Below, one piece after another: positions 62,708 through 64,000 of a DNA stretch of 64,000 nt (its first letter is position 1; each line of letters begins with the position of its first letter). The translations under genes were made by a program, and so were the position numbers. Source of the stretch: SFLA01 sp964485815. Its GTDB lineage: Bacteria; Bacillota; Clostridia; Oscillospirales; CAG-382. The DNA is taken from assembly GCA_964485815.1 (NCBI GenBank), contig CAZAJX010000004.1, positions 1 through 64,000 of the forward strand, read 5' to 3'. The notes beneath the pieces were generated by a model. It worked only from the letters and a program-made list of their open reading frames with translations, did no database searches and was not told the DNA's origin.

Positions 62708-62734
62708 CCCCGAAAAACCGTTAGGCTTTTGGGG
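62708..62734 (+). repeat. Short hairpin repeat, copy 2
   Basis: CCCCGAAAAACC-GTTA-GGCTTTTGGGG folds as a hairpin with one mismatch. It matches the reverse complement of 34892-34919. Both copies lie in intergenic DNA after a coding gene, in opposite orientation. Confidence 0.6.
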
Positions 62735-62751
62735 AAATTTGCAATTACCTA

Positions 62752-62804
62752 TTGACAAACCCTGTTTAATGTGTTAGACTACAAATGTCGAATCGATTAG
62801 ACAT
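62752..62804 (+). promoter_or_regulatory. blaI-blaR1 promoter and BlaI-type operator
   Basis: TTGACA (62752-62757), a 17-bp spacer and TAGACT (62775-62780) form the promoter. Around the start point lie TACAAATGTC (62780-62789), close to the cop/bla box TACANNTGTA, and a dyad ATGTCGAA/TTAGACAT (62785-62792 with 62797-62804, one mismatch). With TTAGAC at 62774 this gives three half-sites, suggesting autorepression. Confidence 0.65.
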
Positions 62805-62821
62805 ACCAAAGAGGTACTATT

Positions 62822-63184
62822 ATGGAAAACACACCTAAGGTTTTTGAAAGCGAATACAGATTTTGTCTTATACTTTGGGAGCACGAGCCTATTTCATGCT
62901 CTGCGCTTGCCGCTATATGCAAAGAAAAGCTGGAATGGTCCCGTACCACCACCTATACGGTAATAAAGCGCCTTTGCGAGCGTGGCGTGCTGGTCAACGA
63001 GAACTCTATCGTGCGTTCGCTTGTAAGCAAGGACGAGGTTCAGGTTTCCGAATTGGACGAACTGTTTGTAAAACGTTTTGAAAGCTCTCTCCCCGCGTTT
63101 ATTGCCGCTTTCGCAAAGCACCAAAAGCTTTCCGAAAAAGACGTAGACGATATCCGTAAGATAATAGAACGCGGAGATAAGTAA
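62822..63184 (+). CDS. blaI: BlaI/MecI/CopY-family transcriptional repressor
   Basis: The 120-residue protein has the winged-helix domain of the family: ESEYRFCLILWEHEPISCSA, then WSRTTTYTVIKRLCERGVLV, which holds the DNA-reading helix and matches the BlaI pattern W(S/K)xxTVxTxxxRL closely. A helical C-terminal dimerisation part follows, with the usual LDELFVKRFESSLPAF. Family members repress beta-lactamase or PBP genes until BlaR1 signalling cleaves them; others sense copper. Pairing with an M56 sensor gene one base downstream supports the BlaR1-linked type. GAGG precedes the ATG. No resistance gene is present in the window. Confidence 0.93.
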   Translation: MENTPKVFESEYRFCLILWEHEPISCSALAAICKEKLEWSRTTTYTVIKRLCERGVLVNENSIVRSLVSKDEVQVSELDELFVKRFESSLPAFIAAFAKHQKLSEKDVDDIRKIIERGDK

Positions 63185-63185
63185 A

Positions 63186-64000
63186 ATGTCAAAACTTTTT
63201 CTTGATATATTCAATTTAAGCATAACCGCAAGCTGGCTTATCGTTGCGGTTTTGGCAGTGCGCTTTATTTTCAGAAAGCGTGCACCCAAATGGGTAAACT
63301 GTCTGCTTTGGGCTATGGTTGGTTTGCGCCTGGTTTTGCCCTTTACTATCGAGAGTCCCATTTCCTTTTCCGTTAACAGGGAAGTGATCAACACTGATGC
63401 GATCTACGGTGAAGCTCCCGCAGATACGGTTCCTCCCGAAGATACCGCTCCTCCTGCCGATACGGTTCCTCCCACAGACGATGAGATAGTTACTCCTCCC
63501 GTGATTGATACCGTGCCGGATGATAATTATATTCAAAGCGGTATCGGCGCTCTGGATGATCGCCTTAATCCCGTTATTAAGGACACCGTGTCCTCTGCAC
63601 AGCCCTCCGAAGAAAACGTTTTACAAAAAGCTATAGATATTGCAAGTTATATCTGGCTTTCAGGTACTCTGCTTTTGTTGGCTTATGCGGTTATCAATTA
63701 TCTTTTGCTTAAATACCGCGTTTCTTCCGCTATCCCTTGCGGCAATTCCGTCCGCAAAAGCGAGAGAGTAGATACTCCTTTTATACTTGGCTTTTTCCGT
63801 CCCCGTATTTATCTTCCTTTCGGCCTTTCTGCCGAAACGGAAGAGTGCGTAGTATCTCACGAGAACGCCCATATCAAAAGAAAAGACCATTTGATCAAAC
63901 CGTTTGGTTATGCAATTCTTTCGGTTTATTGGTTCAATCCTCTGGTGTGGGTAGCTTATATCCTTCTTTGCCGTGATATCGAGAGTGCTTGCGACGAGAA
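63186..64000 (+). CDS. blaR1: BlaR1/MecR1-like M56 metallopeptidase sensor, 3' end beyond the window
   Basis: The frame is open to the window end, so at least 271 residues are encoded and the C-terminus is missing. It has membrane segments near residues 9-28 and 36-53, an unusual Pro/Thr/Asp-rich stretch at 78-112 (repeats of ADTVPP and EDTAPP), and a further membrane segment at 155-175. The M56 zinc motif is HENAH (225-229), followed by YWFNPLVWVAY and the third ligand Glu in RDIESACDE. BlaR1 senses beta-lactams through an external domain and cleaves BlaI; whether such a sensor domain exists here lies outside the window. It starts one base after the blaI stop. Confidence 0.9.
   Translation, partial: MSKLFLDIFNLSITASWLIVAVLAVRFIFRKRAPKWVNCLLWAMVGLRLVLPFTIESPISFSVNREVINTDAIYGEAPADTVPPEDTAPPADTVPPTDDEIVTPPVIDTVPDDNYIQSGIGALDDRLNPVIKDTVSSAQPSEENVLQKAIDIASYIWLSGTLLLLAYAVINYLLLKYRVSSAIPCGNSVRKSERVDTPFILGFFRPRIYLPFGLSAETEECVVSHENAHIKRKDHLIKPFGYAILSVYWFNPLVWVAYILLCRDIESACDE

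Noticed and set aside
1..64000. CRISPR arrays, insertion sequences, prophage or integron features
   Set aside because: I saw no regularly spaced repeats, transposase, integrase or attachment-site duplications. All gaps are short and the gene content is housekeeping.

Overview
This 64 kb window looks like chromosome from a spore-forming, low-to-middle GC Gram-positive of the class Clostridia, probably an uncultured gut lineage near the Oscillospirales. The evidence is the run spoVB-mazG-hup-rqcP-yabP-yabQ-divIC-S1 protein, a HisZ-dependent short HisG, CdaA/CdaR, HemZ, a BlaI/BlaR1 pair, DUF1385 next to prmC, and strong AGGAGG-type ribosome sites with frequent TTG and GTG starts. I see no insertion sequence, prophage, CRISPR array, rRNA or obviously foreign block. 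The genes are tightly packed, and no stretch over about 300 bases lacks a gene.

Layout. (1) 1-4.0 kb, minus strand: tRNA-Leu(GAG), an orphan MazF toxin, and the operon RNHCP protein / membrane protein / pepF. (2) 4.0-18.1 kb, plus strand: yqhQ-prmC, then an rRNA/tRNA methyltransferase, dprA, topA, plsX, rnc, a radical SAM protein, smc, ftsY and rdgB. (3) 18.1-29.0 kb, plus strand: cdaA-cdaR-recJ-relA-dtd-hemZ-spoVB-mazG, which places c-di-AMP and (p)ppGpp enzymes in one run. (4) 29.0-31.1 kb: HU and the RqcP/YabP/YabQ/DivIC/S1 cluster. (5) 31.1-34.9 kb: a two-component system followed by a lipoprotein. The same 11-bp tandem boxes lie at the same distance from the -10 element in front of both the regulator gene and the lipoprotein gene. 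(6) 35.0-36.3 kb: a metallophosphoesterase and a YgjV-like membrane protein. (7) 36.4-44.1 kb, minus strand: a TrpR/YerC-family regulator and hisZ-G-D-C-B-H-A-F-IE. A palindrome lies exactly in the promoter spacer. (8) 44.2-48.1 kb, plus strand: proB-proA-proC-ilvE. (9) 48.1-59.4 kb: a consensus promoter, a structured 146-nt leader, then ilvA-ridA-leuA-leuC-leuD-leuB-ilvB-ilvN-ilvC-ilvD. (10) 59.4-64 kb: a DUF815 AAA+ ATPase, a PH-like membrane protein, a GLUG-repeat surface protein, and blaI with the 5' part of blaR1, which the window end cuts off.

How it works together. About a third of the window is amino-acid biosynthesis. Histidine is complete except for histidinol-phosphatase, proline is complete from glutamate, and isoleucine/valine/leucine is complete from threonine and pyruvate. 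The rest is chromosome maintenance (Smc, TopA, RecJ, HU, DprA), protein targeting (FtsY), ribosome maintenance (PrmC, RNase III, RqcP), nucleotide second messengers, and envelope or spore functions.

The most informative non-coding signals are: the tandem response-regulator boxes at 31.1 and 33.2 kb; the his operator at 44.1 kb; two divergent promoters sharing one -10 core at 4.03 kb; the long leader hairpin before ilvA; a short hairpin repeat present at 34.9 and 62.7 kb; and a BlaI-type operator at 62.8 kb. I found no unmistakably new multi-gene system. The best candidate for undescribed biology is the autoregulated two-component system with its tandem-repeat lipoprotein.
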